DNA of 64,000 bases from Knoellia flava TL1 (GCF_000768675.1 NZ_AVPI01000008.1:1-64000), one strand, 5' to 3'; numbered from the stretch's first letter, positions 1 through 9,684 are shown. The notes: generated from the letters alone by a model not told the origin. A program made the numbers and translations.

Positions 1-1
1 C

Positions 2-472
2 CCGAGCGCGTCGGCGAGCCCATCGGCCACGGGGTCGAGCGGGCCGGCCGTCCCGCCGTCGTGGTCGAGCCCCGTCGCGCTCGTCCCCCTCGTCGTCGCC
101 ACCCGCCGGGCGACCTGGCTCCTCGAGGTCGCCGCCGCGCGCTCCCCGAAGGCGGTGCGCTCCGCGTGGCTGCGCGACATCACCGCGCTGCAGGCCCTCA
201 CCTCCGACCTCGTCGACGCCACCGGACCGTCCGCGCCCGAACCGGACCTCGGGCAGACGCTCCCCCGGCCGGTGACCACAGCCGCCGAGGCCGCGACGCT
301 CGCGACCGAGGCGTTGACGACCCTGCTCACCGCGATGGGCGCCGCGCTGCGACCGGCGATCGACGCCGACCCCGAGGCCGCGTTCGCCGCCCTGCCCGGC
401 TGGCTCGGCACGGTCGCGGCGGTGGCGCACCAGCACGGCATACGGCTCACGGCGTTCCCGGGTCTCGCGTGA
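2..472 (+). CDS. Unrecognised protein, 5' end outside window
   Basis: The reading frame is open from the first bases and ends at TGA 470-472, so about 156 C-terminal residues are visible. The first ~20 residues are Pro/Ser/Ala-rich, followed by a hydrophobic run (VALVPLVVA) and then a mostly helical, Ala/Leu-rich region ending in AFPGLA. The start codon must lie upstream of the window. I do not recognise the family. A helical, ferritin-like (DUF4439-type) secreted protein is one possibility but only a guess. A phosphotransferase gene follows 10 bp downstream on the same strand, so the two may be cotranscribed. Confidence 0.55.
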   Translation, partial: PSASASPSATGSSGPAVPPSWSSPVALVPLVVATRRATWLLEVAAARSPKAVRSAWLRDITALQALTSDLVDATGPSAPEPDLGQTLPRPVTTAAEAATLATEALTTLLTAMGAALRPAIDADPEAAFAALPGWLGTVAAVAHQHGIRLTAFPGLA

Positions 473-482
473 GGGGATTCGC

Positions 483-1424
483 GTGAGCGAGACGTCCGCG
501 CGGGAGCCGCTCGCCCCGCTCGACCCGCGCGCCCCGGCCGAGTGGCGCACGTGGATGAGCCGGCTGCCGGCCGAGGGTGGCCCGACGGGAGCCGACTGGG
601 TCGCGACCGTCGACCGGCTCGCCCGCGAGTGCCTGGAGGCGTGGGACCTCGAGGTGACGGGCGCGCCGATGACCGGCTGGACGGCGGTCGTCCACCCCGT
701 CGTGCGACGCGGCGGCGAGGGCGGCCCGCTCGTCCTCAAGGTCGGCTGGCCACACGTCGAGTCGGCCCAGGAGCACCTCGCGCTGCGGGCGTGGGACGGG
801 CACGGTGCGGTGCGGCTCGTCGCCGCGGACCCGTCACGCGGTGCATTGCTCCTCGAACGGCTCGACTCGGGCCGCGACCTCGACCCCGTCGACATCGAGG
901 ACGCCTGCACCGTCGTGGGCGGGCTCTACCGCGAGCTGCACGTGCCCGCGCCACCGACGATCCGGACGCTCACGGCATACCTCGACCCCTATCTCACCCA
1001 GCTGCGCCAGCGCACCGACCTGCCGCGACGAGTCGTCACCCGCGTCACGGGACTGGCCCGTGAGCTGCTCGCCGAGCCCGGGCCGAGGGTGCTGCTGCAC
1101 ACGGACCTGCACTTCCAGAACGTCCTCGCTGCCGACCGGGCGCCGTGGCTCGCCATCGACCCGAAGCCGCTCGCCGGACCTGCGGCATACGAGCTGCATC
1201 CGTTGCTGCGCAACCGGATCGAGGAGATGGGCACGGGCTCGTCACTGCGCTGGTCGGTGCGGCAGCGGCTCGAGCTGGCATGCGACGCGGGCGGCGTCGA
1301 CGAGGAGCTGGGGCGGCTGTGGTGCATCGTCCGGTGCGGCGTCGAGATCCTCTGGGCGGCGGTCGACGGGGACGACACCGAGCTGTCGAAGAACCTCACG
1401 CTGCTCAAGGCGCTCGAGGACTGA
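483..1424 (+). CDS. APH(6)/hydroxyurea-type phosphotransferase
   Basis: This 313-residue protein has the C-terminal kinase signature of the aminoglycoside/hydroxyurea antibiotic-resistance kinase family. The catalytic-loop motif HTDLHFQN sits near residues 206-213, and the Mg-binding Asp falls in AIDPKPLAG near residue 225. A conserved PAAYELHPLLRNR segment follows. Family members transfer phosphate from ATP to the hydroxyls of small molecules such as streptomycin or hydroxyurea; the substrate here cannot be read from sequence. The start is a GTG ten bases after the upstream stop. Chromosomal actinobacterial copies are common, so this need not be an acquired resistance gene. Confidence 0.85.
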   Translation: MSETSAREPLAPLDPRAPAEWRTWMSRLPAEGGPTGADWVATVDRLARECLEAWDLEVTGAPMTGWTAVVHPVVRRGGEGGPLVLKVGWPHVESAQEHLALRAWDGHGAVRLVAADPSRGALLLERLDSGRDLDPVDIEDACTVVGGLYRELHVPAPPTIRTLTAYLDPYLTQLRQRTDLPRRVVTRVTGLARELLAEPGPRVLLHTDLHFQNVLAADRAPWLAIDPKPLAGPAAYELHPLLRNRIEEMGTGSSLRWSVRQRLELACDAGGVDEELGRLWCIVRCGVEILWAAVDGDDTELSKNLTLLKALED

Positions 1425-1452
1425 GCCGGACGGCGTCACCGGGCACCCCGGG

Positions 1453-2136
1453 TCAGCTGCGCCAGCCGTACTCCACCTCGGGGCGTCCGGCGCCGGAGTA
1501 GCGCGAGCGCCGTGTGGCGACACCGCTCTCGTGGAGGTGCTCGAGAAAGCGCCGCGCGGTCACCCTGCTGACCCCCAGCTCGCCGGCGACCTCGCTGGCG
1601 GACAGCGCCGACGGCGACTCCCGCAGCGTCGAGATGACCCGGCCGAGCAGCTCCTCGGACATCCCCTTGGGCAGGCTCACCGGGCGGGTCGGGCGGGCGG
1701 CGGCGAAGACCTGGTCGACCTCCGCCTGGCTGCCGACCTCGGCGGCGGCGACGTGCGTCGCGCGGTAGTCGAGGTAGGCCGAGAGCCGGTCGCGCAGGGT
1801 GCCGAAGGCGAACGGCTTGAGGACGTACTGGACGACGCCGAGCGAGACCGCCGACCGCATGATGTCGAGGTCGCGCGCGGAGCTCACCGCGATGACGTCG
1901 GCGCCGTGACCGGCCGCGCGCATCGCCCGCACCACCTCGAGCCCGTGCCGGTCCGGCAGGTTCATGTCGAGCAGGACGACGTCGACCTCGGTGCCCTGGA
2001 GCGCCCGCAGCGCCTCCTGGCCCGTCGACGCCACGGCGACGACGACGAACCCCGGCACGCGGCCGACGTAGGTGGCGTGCGCCTCGGCGGCGACCGGCTC
2101 GTCCTCGACGACGAGGACGCGCAGCGGGTCAGGCAC
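1453..2136 (-). CDS. CitB/DcuR-family response regulator
   Basis: The 227-residue regulator has a receiver domain (about residues 5-120) with acidic pocket E11-D12, phospho-acceptor D57 in LLDMNLP and K107 in VLKPF. The C-terminal part carries a helix-turn-helix (SASEVAGELGVSRVTARRFL) typical of CitB/DcuR/DctR regulators. Its start overlaps the end of the sensor kinase gene by 8 bp, so the two are translationally coupled. Because a DctA-type symporter is divergent from this pair, the likely job is induction of C4-dicarboxylate uptake. The ligand assignment is inferred from context. Confidence 0.9.
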   Translation of the reverse strand: MPDPLRVLVVEDEPVAAEAHATYVGRVPGFVVVAVASTGQEALRALQGTEVDVVLLDMNLPDRHGLEVVRAMRAAGHGADVIAVSSARDLDIMRSAVSLGVVQYVLKPFAFGTLRDRLSAYLDYRATHVAAAEVGSQAEVDQVFAAARPTRPVSLPKGMSEELLGRVISTLRESPSALSASEVAGELGVSRVTARRFLEHLHESGVATRRSRYSGAGRPEVEYGWRS

Positions 2137-3760
2137 GGGACTCCTCCTCGCGGGGCACGAGCGGCAGGCTCACGACGAAGCGCGCACCAGGCGGGCCCGT
2201 CACGTCGAGGGTCCCACCGAGCCGGTCGATCGTCTGGGCGACGAGCGCGAGACCGATGCCGCGCCGGCCCGCACGGCCTTCACCCTTGGTGCTGAACCCG
2301 CGCCGGACGACGGCGTCGACCCCCGCCTCGGGCAGCCCCGGACCGGAGTCGGAGACCTCGAGGACGAGGTGGTCGTCGTCGACGCGGGCGTCGACCTCGA
2401 CCCGGCGCTCCGACCCGGGTGGCAGGCTCGCCACGGCGTCGAAGGCGTTGTCGATGAGGTTGCCGGCGATCGTCACGACGTCGCGCACGGGCACGGCGCC
2501 GGTCGGCCACTGCGCACCGGGCGCGATGCGCAGGTCGATGCCCCGCTCGCTCGCCTGGGCGCTCTTGCCGACGAGGAGGGCGGCGAGGGCGGGCTCGGTG
2601 TCGGCCGCGACGACGTCGTCGGTGAGCTGCTGGGTCACGGCGAGCTCGTCGGTGGCGAAGTCGAGCGCGCGCTCCACGTGGCCGAGCTCGATGAGCGAGA
2701 CGATCGTGTGGATCCGGTTGGCCGACTCGTGCGCCTGCGAGCGCAGCGCCTCGGTGACGCCGCGCGCGGAGTCGAGCTCACCGGTGAGGTGCTCGAGGTC
2801 GGTGCGGTCGCGCAGGGTCGCGACGGTGCCGAGCCGGCGACCCTCCCACATCGCGGGGGCGGTGCCGAGGACGAGGACCCGGGCGTCGGTGACGTGGAGC
2901 TCGTCCTCGCGCCGCTCGCCGTCGGAGAGCGCGGCCGTGAGCCCCGGGCTGAGGCCGAGGTCCGCGAGGGGCCGGCCGCTCGCCCCGTCGGGGAGCCCGA
3001 GCAGACGGACCGCCTCGTCGTTGGCGAGCTGGAGCCGGCCGTCCTGGTCGACGAGGAGGAGGCCTTCGGTGACGGCGTGGAGGACGGCGTCGTAGTACTC
3101 GTACATCTCGCGCAGCTGCTCCTCGCCGAGCCCGAGCGTCTGGCGGCGGGTGCGCCGCGAGACGAGTCCGGTGCCGAGGCCGGAGAGCAGCGCGGCCGCG
3201 GCGCCGGCGAGGAGGAGACCGGGCAGCTGCTCGCTCACCGCGCGCGACAGGGCGGTGCGCCGGATGCCGACCGACACGAGCCCGACGACCGTCCCGGCGT
3301 CGGACTGGACGGGCACGACGACCCGGCGGGAGGGACCGAGGGTGCCGGTGTAGTCCTCGACGACCTCACCACCGCGCACGGCCGCGTCGATGTGGCCGAG
3401 AAACTTCTGACCGACCTGCGACGGGTCGGGGTGCGAGTAGCGCACGCCCGCGGTCGTCATGACGACGACGAAGTCGGTGCCGGTCCCGCGGCGCACGTCC
3501 TCGGCGTAGTCCTGCACGGCCGCGGTCGGGGTGGCCGACGCGAGCGCGTCGACGACGGCCGGGGTCGAGGCGACGGTGCGGGCCACGGACATGGCCCGGC
3601 TCGTCGCCTCCTGCGTCTGGGCGCGTCGGGCCTGCACGTAGGCAGCGGCGAGCCCGACGGTGACGACGAGCAGCGCGACCCCGACCTGGAGGACGAACGT
3701 CTGGGTCGCCACGCTCCACCGCGCCGGCGAGCGCGGGGAGCTCACCCGGCCCGCCGGCAT
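2129..3760 (-). CDS. CitA/DcuS-family sensor histidine kinase
   Basis: The 543-residue membrane kinase shows an N-terminal transmembrane helix (about 20-43), an extracytoplasmic PAS/CACHE-like sensor (about 45-170), a second helix (LLLAGAAAALLSGLGTGLV), and a cytoplasmic PAS domain. The dimerisation/phosphotransfer segment has His344 in the family motif QAHESANRIHTIVSLIELG. The ATPase domain has an N box (NLIDNAFDAV) and G boxes (DSGPGLP, RGIGLALV). It is paired with the downstream regulator and divergent from dctA. The ATG start lies inside a copy of the dispersed word GTATGCCG, so translation begins Met-Pro. Confidence 0.92.
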   Translation of the reverse strand: MPAGRVSSPRSPARWSVATQTFVLQVGVALLVVTVGLAAAYVQARRAQTQEATSRAMSVARTVASTPAVVDALASATPTAAVQDYAEDVRRGTGTDFVVVMTTAGVRYSHPDPSQVGQKFLGHIDAAVRGGEVVEDYTGTLGPSRRVVVPVQSDAGTVVGLVSVGIRRTALSRAVSEQLPGLLLAGAAAALLSGLGTGLVSRRTRRQTLGLGEEQLREMYEYYDAVLHAVTEGLLLVDQDGRLQLANDEAVRLLGLPDGASGRPLADLGLSPGLTAALSDGERREDELHVTDARVLVLGTAPAMWEGRRLGTVATLRDRTDLEHLTGELDSARGVTEALRSQAHESANRIHTIVSLIELGHVERALDFATDELAVTQQLTDDVVAADTEPALAALLVGKSAQASERGIDLRIAPGAQWPTGAVPVRDVVTIAGNLIDNAFDAVASLPPGSERRVEVDARVDDDHLVLEVSDSGPGLPEAGVDAVVRRGFSTKGEGRAGRRGIGLALVAQTIDRLGGTLDVTGPPGARFVVSLPLVPREEESRA

Positions 3761-3905
3761 ACGGGACAGGGGTGCGCGCGGGGCAGCTCGCGCACGGCCC
3801 CGCGGAACTCAATGAACACAACGGTGACCCTAGCCAGTCGCGACACCAGAATCGGGGTCGCCCAGACCCGGGACCACCCCGGGCCCGCCCACCCAGGAGA
3901 AACCC

Positions 3906-5279
3906 GTGACCGACAACGTCGTCGACCGGCCCGTGCGCCGGGACCGCACGCACTGGCTCTACATCGCCGTCATCATCGCCATGGTCCTCGGCATCGCCGT
4001 CGGGATCATCGCCCCGGACTTCGGCGTCAAGCTCAAGTGGCTCGGCACCGCGTTCGTGGACCTCATCAAGATGATGATCAGCCCGATCATCTTCTGCACG
4101 ATCGTCCTCGGCATCGGCTCGGTCCGTCGCGCCGCGCAGGTCGGCAAGGTGGGTGGGCTCGCCCTCGGCTACTTCCTCACGATGTCGACCGTGGCCCTGG
4201 CCGTGGGTCTGCTCGTCGGCAACATCGTCAAGCCCGGCGCCGGGCTCAACCTCACCGACGAGCTCGCGGCGAGCGGCCAGAAGGCCGTCGGCGAGGAGCA
4301 CGAGACGACCGTCGACTTCATCCTCGGGCTCATCCCCGACACCCTCGTCTCGGCGCTCACCGCCGGCTCGGTGCTCCAGACGCTGCTCGTCGCCCTGCTC
4401 GTCGGCTTCGCGCTCCAGAAGATGGGCCGCGCGGGCGAGCCGATCCTCGGCGGCATCCGTCACCTCGAGCGGCTCGTCTTCCGCCTCATGGCGATGATTA
4501 TGTATGCCGCACCCATCGGTGCGTTCGGAGCCATGGCTGCCGTCGTGGGCGCCACGGGCTGGCAGGCGCTCAAGTCGCTCGCGCTCATCATGGTCGCGTT
4601 CTACGTGACGTGCTTCCTCTTCGTCTTCGTCATCCTCGGGGCGCTGCTCAAGGCCGTCACCGGCATCAACGTCTTCGCGCTCCTCAAGTACCTCTCGCGC
4701 GAGTTCCTCCTCATCCTCTCGACGTCGTCGTCGGAGTCGGCCCTCCCCCGCCTCATCGCCAAGATGGAGCACGCCGGCGTCTCCCGCCCGGTCGTCGGCA
4801 TCACGGTCCCGACGGGCTACTCGTTCAACCTCGACGGCACGGCGATCTACCTGACGATGGCCTCGCTGTTCATCGCCGAGGCGCTCGACAAGCCGTTCTC
4901 GATCGGTGAGCAGGTCTCGCTGCTGCTCTTCATGATCATCGCGTCCAAGGGCGCCGCCGGTGTCACCGGCGCCGGGCTCGCGACCCTGGCCGGCGGCCTC
5001 CAGTCGCACCGCCCCGACCTCGTCGACGGCGTCGGCTTCATCGTCGGCATCGACCGCATGATGAGCGAGGCGCGGGCCCTGACGAACTTCGCGGGCAACT
5101 CGATCGCGACGGTGCTCATCGGGCACTGGGTCGGCGAGCTGGACCGACCGAAGCTCGACCGGGTTCTCGCCGGCGACGACCCGTTCGACGAGGCGTCGAT
5201 GCTCGACGACCACGACGACGAGGGTGCCGAGCGAGACCTCGTCGGCGACCCGCAGTCGCAGACCGTCGGTCGTCACTGA
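3906..5279 (+). CDS. dctA: DctA-family dicarboxylate/cation symporter
   Basis: This 457-residue integral membrane protein belongs to the DAACS family (Na+- or H+-coupled C4-dicarboxylate or glutamate uptake). Diagnostic segments are the serine-rich STSSSESALPR, the reentrant-loop motif PTGYSFNLDGTAIYLT, and GIDRMMSEARALTNFAGN, all carrying known substrate/cation ligands in the family. Several hydrophobic helices cover residues 20-430, followed by an acidic tail. The GTG start follows AGGAG about 7 bases upstream (3894-3905). Its divergence from a DcuS/DcuR-like pair supports dicarboxylate over glutamate transport. It is followed by a strong intrinsic terminator. Confidence 0.88.
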   Translation: MTDNVVDRPVRRDRTHWLYIAVIIAMVLGIAVGIIAPDFGVKLKWLGTAFVDLIKMMISPIIFCTIVLGIGSVRRAAQVGKVGGLALGYFLTMSTVALAVGLLVGNIVKPGAGLNLTDELAASGQKAVGEEHETTVDFILGLIPDTLVSALTAGSVLQTLLVALLVGFALQKMGRAGEPILGGIRHLERLVFRLMAMIMYAAPIGAFGAMAAVVGATGWQALKSLALIMVAFYVTCFLFVFVILGALLKAVTGINVFALLKYLSREFLLILSTSSSESALPRLIAKMEHAGVSRPVVGITVPTGYSFNLDGTAIYLTMASLFIAEALDKPFSIGEQVSLLLFMIIASKGAAGVTGAGLATLAGGLQSHRPDLVDGVGFIVGIDRMMSEARALTNFAGNSIATVLIGHWVGELDRPKLDRVLAGDDPFDEASMLDDHDDEGAERDLVGDPQSQTVGRH

Positions 5280-5293
5280 CCCCCTCCGTCTGG

Positions 5294-5330
5294 AAGGCCC
5301 GGATTCCCGATGTCGGGGATCCGGGCCTTT
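5294..5330 (+). terminator. Intrinsic terminator after dctA
   Basis: AAGGCCCGGAT pairs with ATCCGGGCCTT around a short CCC-GATGTC-GGG inner stem and loop, ending in TTT. It begins 14 bp after the dctA stop codon. It is the cleanest rho-independent hairpin in the window and also marks the left edge of the ordinary high-GC sequence before the McrBC island. Confidence 0.85.
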
Positions 5331-5400
5331 CCTGGTGCTAGTGGGCCCGGGTCGCCGACACCACGCGGGAGCGGACAGGTGTCATTTGGGTTGAGAGCCA

Positions 5401-5434
5401 ATAGGTGTTTCGAAGTACCTATCGGTTCTCCACC
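5401..5434 (+). repeat. Left flanking stem-loop repeat of McrBC island
   Basis: ATAGGT (5401-5406) pairs with ACCTAT (5417-5422) across a 10-nt loop GTTTCGAAGT. A related element lies at 9651-9684 in the same orientation on the other side of the mcrBC genes. About 25 of 31 positions match from GGTGTTT to ACC. The stem differs by a compensatory A-T to G-C change, which suggests the paired structure or palindrome is what is conserved. The surrounding 5331-5566 is gene-free and visibly lower in GC than the chromosome; I see nothing else in it. Confidence 0.6.
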
Positions 5435-5566
5435 CGAACCGACCCACGCGACACGCTGCCAGCGCCTCATCGTGGTCCGGCAAGCGGCACAGCGTCAGGT
5501 TTGGGAATCGGCTCCCCCTCGAACTACCCCGTTGTTGAGGTTTGCTCGAGAAGACCTATACGAGAA

Positions 5567-6766
5567 CTAAGCTCCGACTCGCGTCGCGGTCGCAACCGGA
5601 CTGGCCTTTGCGATCGTGTCAGCGAGCGCCGCGATCTCTTGTTCGACGTGTTCGGGCGGGCCGCCTAGGTCGACAGATCGAAGCACCAACTTCTTGGCGG
5701 CGTTCCTCACAGTCACGACACTATGGTCCGTATCGTCCTGACGCCTGCAATAGATCAACATCCCTTCGGACAGGTCCATCGCCGTTGCATACGCCAGGAG
5801 CTGGTAGTAGTCCCCACTGCGGCCGCGTGCATCCGTTGCCAGCTTGTACTTGACGTCTGCCACGTAGCAGACCTCGCGGCCCGGTTCGCGGAACACGAGG
5901 TCCGGTTGCATGGCCACCTGTCGCCCTAGGCCCAGGTGCACAGTGGGCTCGTCGACGACGTTCAGAGTGCCTCGAAGTTCGCGCCGGAGACGCTCGGTAA
6001 CAAATCTCTGGAACAGGTCATTCATGTCCACCATGAAGGAAGAGGCGGAAGTCGCTCCCCGCACATCAGTGAGTGTGAGGTTCGCGAGCACAAGGCGAGC
6101 GAGCCCCAGTGCCGGCGCATAGTGCTGGTTGAGCCTGGTCATCCGAATCATGTCGACTGTGTCGGTTCGGATATCCGTGTCGGACACGCCCTCTAGAGCG
6201 ACGAGTTGCCGCATGAGGCGCCGCCGCTCTGCGGCGTCCACCCGAGGAACCCGCAGTGCCAGCCGGACGGCCGCCCGTAAAACGCGGTTCTCAATGACGT
6301 CCTCCGAGAAGTCGTCGTATGAGCAAGCCACCGGTGTGAGAACTCCCGAGCGTTTGAACTGGCCGACGATGTCCAGCCGGCCACGCAACGCGACGAGCGA
6401 CTCGTCCCGCGCTTGGTAGGACCGCAGGACTCCGCGGCCGAGGGTGGTCTCGACCGTTCTCGCGAAGAAGGCGATGACTGATGGCAGCAGGTCGGAGGTG
6501 ACGTCGTAGTCGAAGGCTTCCTTGCGCCACGCGCTCGGCGGGAGTCCTGGCTCGAGCAGCAAGAAGAGGTTCTCCGGGTTGATCTTGGGACGGATGAGCA
6601 GTTCTATCCCGTCCACCACGAGTGAGCCCACGTACGACGTGGCCGTGACGCGCCAAAGACCTGCCGGGGCCGGAGTGACGTCAACGAAGCCTGTTCGTTG
6701 GATGGCCTCCGCCTGTGTGCGCGTCAGCTCAAGCTCCGACCAGCCGTACTCCGAGAGGACAGGCAC
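5567..6766 (-). CDS. mcrC: McrC-like restriction endonuclease subunit
   Basis: This is the nuclease subunit of a McrBC-type (type IV, modification-dependent) restriction system. The C-terminal half carries a PD-(D/E)xK-type core: QPDLVF near residue 287 and ADVKYK near residue 302. The N-terminal region (ELLIRPKI, LEVGL-like LLLEPGL, LRGRLD, DDFSEDVIENRVLRAA) matches the 5-methylcytosine-specific restriction McrC layout. The length of ~399 residues is normal. The start chosen is GTG at 6766, five bases after the McrB stop (6772-6774). A longer upstream reading would lie inside mcrB. Its GC content is visibly lower than its neighbours', and no copy of the window's dispersed octamer occurs in it. 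Confidence 0.88.
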   Translation of the reverse strand: MPVLSEYGWSELELTRTQAEAIQRTGFVDVTPAPAGLWRVTATSYVGSLVVDGIELLIRPKINPENLFLLLEPGLPPSAWRKEAFDYDVTSDLLPSVIAFFARTVETTLGRGVLRSYQARDESLVALRGRLDIVGQFKRSGVLTPVACSYDDFSEDVIENRVLRAAVRLALRVPRVDAAERRRLMRQLVALEGVSDTDIRTDTVDMIRMTRLNQHYAPALGLARLVLANLTLTDVRGATSASSFMVDMNDLFQRFVTERLRRELRGTLNVVDEPTVHLGLGRQVAMQPDLVFREPGREVCYVADVKYKLATDARGRSGDYYQLLAYATAMDLSEGMLIYCRRQDDTDHSVVTVRNAAKKLVLRSVDLGGPPEHVEQEIAALADTIAKASPVATATRVGA

Positions 6767-6771
6767 GATTG

Positions 6772-9525
6772 TCAGCCCCCAGCCTCGTCGGATGCCGGCT
6801 CCGCGGTGATCGACTCTGGAGCCAGATCGCTGAAGCGGCCCCAAACCTGCGCGAACCGGAAGCGGTCGATGCGTGGGGCGTCGCCGAAGAACTGATCTTC
6901 GATAAACGGCTCGATGTCGTACTCCCAGATCCGCCGGAGCACGTCTTTGTCGAGGCCGGGCCTCATGAAGTGGCTCGGTCCAAGTTGCAGATGAGGGCCT
7001 CCGAGCTCCTGCTCAAGCTCGTCATTGACCTGGGCCACCAACTCGCCGACCCACGCTGGCTCTCCCTCGCGCTTGAGCCAACGATCTAGGAGGCCCGCCA
7101 TCGGGCCGTGATTCGGAAAGAACGGTACGAAATGGAAGCGGCGCCGCAGAGCCGCGTCGACCAACGCGATCGAACGGTCCGCGGTGTTCATGGTGCCGAT
7201 GAACCAGATGTCCTTGGACAGTTCGAACGGGTCGTCGGGACGGTAGAGGGTGCGCACCGGAGTGTTGCGGTATTCGAAGAGGAACAGCATCTCGCCGAGA
7301 ACCTTCGGCAGGTTGGCGCGGTTGATCTCGTCGATGATCATGAGGTGGCGTCGTCCCGGCGCGTCACTTGCCCGCGCAGCCAGTTCCGCGAGCGGTCCAC
7401 GCTGCAAGCGGTACGACATGACGCCTTCCGCGTCGGTCTCGGGTCGATAACCCTCGAAGAAGTCCTCGTAGGAGGTGGACGGGTGAAACTGAACGACGGG
7501 CCGGCGCTCAGCATCCGGTACCAGCGCCTCAGCCAACTTGCGAGCGAAGTAGGTCTTTCCGGTACCGGGCGGCCCGTAGAAGACCACCTGGCGCTTGTCC
7601 TCCAGTAGCGCGACCACATCATCGATGAAGGCCCGATCGACAAGAGCTTCCTCAGCCAATTCATCGAGGGGATCAGCTGTCGGTTGGGGTTCATGGCCCT
7701 CCCCCCGCTCGGCGTACCAGTAAAGGAACGCGCCGACGCCGAGGGCATCCCCCGGGAAATAGCGATCGAGTCGGGCGCGCAATGCGTCGTTAGATGCGAC
7801 TTGCCGCTCGCCTATCGAGGTGGCTTCTGGTGCGCTGATACCCAAAAGTTTGAGCATCCGCAGCTTCCCTTTCGGGCCCGTGTACGGGTACACGGTGATG
7901 AACTGCTCAGGGTGGGTGATGGCCAGCATTTTCATGATGACCGACTCGCCGAGACCCTTGACTCGGAGGGAGTCCTCGTCAAGGACCCGATCGATACGAG
8001 TCGCGGGAGAGTCATCGCCCCAGCAGAGGTAGCGGAACGTCTCGATGATCCGGTGGTACTCGGCTTCGTCGGCATCACGCAGGCTGGTGTTGAGGATCGA
8101 CATGGGTCCGGTACCGCCGTATCCGCCGGCGTTCCAGATGCGTCGTAGGTCGACCCGGTCAACGATCGCGAGATCGTCAGGGTCGAGGAGCTTGGCGAAG
8201 TCTCGCCGGGTCGCCTTGTCATGCTCGTGGCCGGGCGTCGGATACCCGGTCGATTCTCTGAACTCGGCAACGATGGGGGCGAGATCGTCATCTCGGTCGA
8301 TGATCTCGGTGTCGCCGTTAAGTTCTGCAATCAGCGGTGCAACATCGCGCGCCGTCTGGAGCACCTGATTGACAGCGTCCAGCGACCCGAGCGCCTCGCG
8401 GCCGAACCAGCGCGCGTAGATCACCTCGCCAGATCCGCCCCCGATGAAGCCGACGTCCTTGCCGATTCGTGATCCGCCGCTGGCAAGGACCTCGTAGCCG
8501 GGCAGCGGGTGGCTCTCCAGGAGCTTGAGGACGCGCTCGGTGCCTCCGGCATCTCCGTCCGGATAAGGGCGAAGCCCAATTGCAAGTCCGCGCCCATTGA
8601 GCCAGACACGGACGGCGAGGCCATAGCTGGTGGGGACCCGCCAGTCGACCCAGAGGTCGCCACGCGGCCACACCCCATCCCACATCAAAGCAGGCTTGTT
8701 CCACTTGAGCGTGCGACCGGCCGACTCGGCGACTCGGGCTTCGAGGGATGCGCCGATGTGGTGCGCCACGGCGACCAGAGCGCGCGCGTTCGCTCGGTAC
8801 TGCTCGGGGTCGTCATGCGCTTTGTTCGCACCCTCGCGAAGAGCCGCCCGGTCGCAAAGGACCTCGTCGATGACCACGGGCTGGGTGTCGGCCCACCAGG
8901 CTGCCACCTGCTCGAAGCGGATCGGATCGCCGTCGAGATCCATCGCGTGGCGGTACAGCGCGGCATAGCGGACACCTTGGTCGTCGTAGTCCGCGGTTCC
9001 GGTGCAATAGTCCAAGTAGAGGGTCGACTTGGGCCACGCCACAGGCCATGCCTTCGGATCATCGAGGCCCCAATAATACGACGCGACGAACGGCGCACGT
9101 TTGGGGCTGGGATGCGCACCTACTCGAATTGACTCCAAGTGGTCAGCGAGGAGTCGGACTTTACGCATCGCGTCGTCCAGGTCTGTTGGCGTCGTCAGCG
9201 CATCCAGCAAAACACTGACCGCGGCGTCCGGATCGGGTGAGATCTTGTTGATCTGGTTGATGATCATTTGGCCGGCGGCGCCAGCAAACCCGGACGTGAA
9301 GGTCCGCACCCACTTGTCAGTCCCCGCTTGGAAGGCGCTCAGGTCGCGGGACTTGCGCAGCGCGGCGAGGAACGGACGCGCCTCATCCGCATGTGGGGCG
9401 ATGTTTGTGTCACGCCATGGGACGTAACTTTTGTCTACTCCCGCCGCGAATCGCTGGACGTGCGCCTCGTGCCACCTTCGCTGGAACTCCCGCTCCTGGA
9501 CCTCGACATCCTCGTGGTGGGTCAT
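6772..9525 (-). CDS. mcrB: McrB-like AAA+ GTPase/ATPase with long N-terminal region
   Basis: The motor subunit of the McrBC-type system, 917 residues. The C-terminal AAA+ module has Walker A GPPGTGKT (~650-657), the Walker B segment [10 protein letters not shown] (~728-737), and the McrB hallmark MNTADRS (~775-781). About 640 residues precede it, far more than in E. coli McrB (459 residues in all). They include a segment around [18 protein letters not shown] and [14 protein letters not shown] that may be a target-recognition or HhH-like region. ATG 9525 is preferred over an upstream start because a GGGAG ribosome site precedes it (9529-9533). mcrC follows within 5 bp. Likely role: nucleotide-driven cleavage of modified foreign DNA. 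Confidence 0.88.
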   Translation of the reverse strand: MTHHEDVEVQEREFQRRWHEAHVQRFAAGVDKSYVPWRDTNIAPHADEARPFLAALRKSRDLSAFQAGTDKWVRTFTSGFAGAAGQMIINQINKISPDPDAAVSVLLDALTTPTDLDDAMRKVRLLADHLESIRVGAHPSPKRAPFVASYYWGLDDPKAWPVAWPKSTLYLDYCTGTADYDDQGVRYAALYRHAMDLDGDPIRFEQVAAWWADTQPVVIDEVLCDRAALREGANKAHDDPEQYRANARALVAVAHHIGASLEARVAESAGRTLKWNKPALMWDGVWPRGDLWVDWRVPTSYGLAVRVWLNGRGLAIGLRPYPDGDAGGTERVLKLLESHPLPGYEVLASGGSRIGKDVGFIGGGSGEVIYARWFGREALGSLDAVNQVLQTARDVAPLIAELNGDTEIIDRDDDLAPIVAEFRESTGYPTPGHEHDKATRRDFAKLLDPDDLAIVDRVDLRRIWNAGGYGGTGPMSILNTSLRDADEAEYHRIIETFRYLCWGDDSPATRIDRVLDEDSLRVKGLGESVIMKMLAITHPEQFITVYPYTGPKGKLRMLKLLGISAPEATSIGERQVASNDALRARLDRYFPGDALGVGAFLYWYAERGEGHEPQPTADPLDELAEEALVDRAFIDDVVALLEDKRQVVFYGPPGTGKTYFARKLAEALVPDAERRPVVQFHPSTSYEDFFEGYRPETDAEGVMSYRLQRGPLAELAARASDAPGRRHLMIIDEINRANLPKVLGEMLFLFEYRNTPVRTLYRPDDPFELSKDIWFIGTMNTADRSIALVDAALRRRFHFVPFFPNHGPMAGLLDRWLKREGEPAWVGELVAQVNDELEQELGGPHLQLGPSHFMRPGLDKDVLRRIWEYDIEPFIEDQFFGDAPRIDRFRFAQVWGRFSDLAPESITAEPASDEAGG

Positions 9526-9650
9526 GTCGCTCCCGTTCTCTCGCCTCGGGGGGAGCGTAGCGATGACCCGCAACCTTGGCAGGCCTGCGCAGGAATGGGC
9601 GCAACCCGTCACGGCATCCCAGTCGCGGGGTCGCCCCGAGTCGATGACCT

Positions 9651-9684
9651 ATGGGTGTTTTGGAGTACCCATCGGCTATCGACC
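9651..9684 (+). repeat. Right flanking stem-loop repeat of McrBC island
   Basis: ATGGGT (9651-9656) pairs with ACCCAT (9667-9672) across a 10-nt loop GTTTTGGAGT, with the same geometry and orientation as the element at 5401-5434. It lies in the 225-bp gap between divergent mcrB and the YyaL-like gene. Together the two copies bracket the restriction genes, as expected of a recombination or insertion footprint. A regulatory role in the mcrB upstream region is the alternative. Confidence 0.6.

Noticed and set aside
2072-5276. Very long ORFs antisense or out of frame to the sensor kinase and dctA (945 and 636 codons)
   Set aside because: They are Arg/Asp/His-rich reading shadows of GC-rich genes, lacking any domain and crossing well-supported coding sequence.
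8968-8975. Near matches such as CGGCATAG (also 11953, 28797, 32153) as copies of the word
   Set aside because: They differ at the last base and were left out of the count; including them would not change the conclusion.
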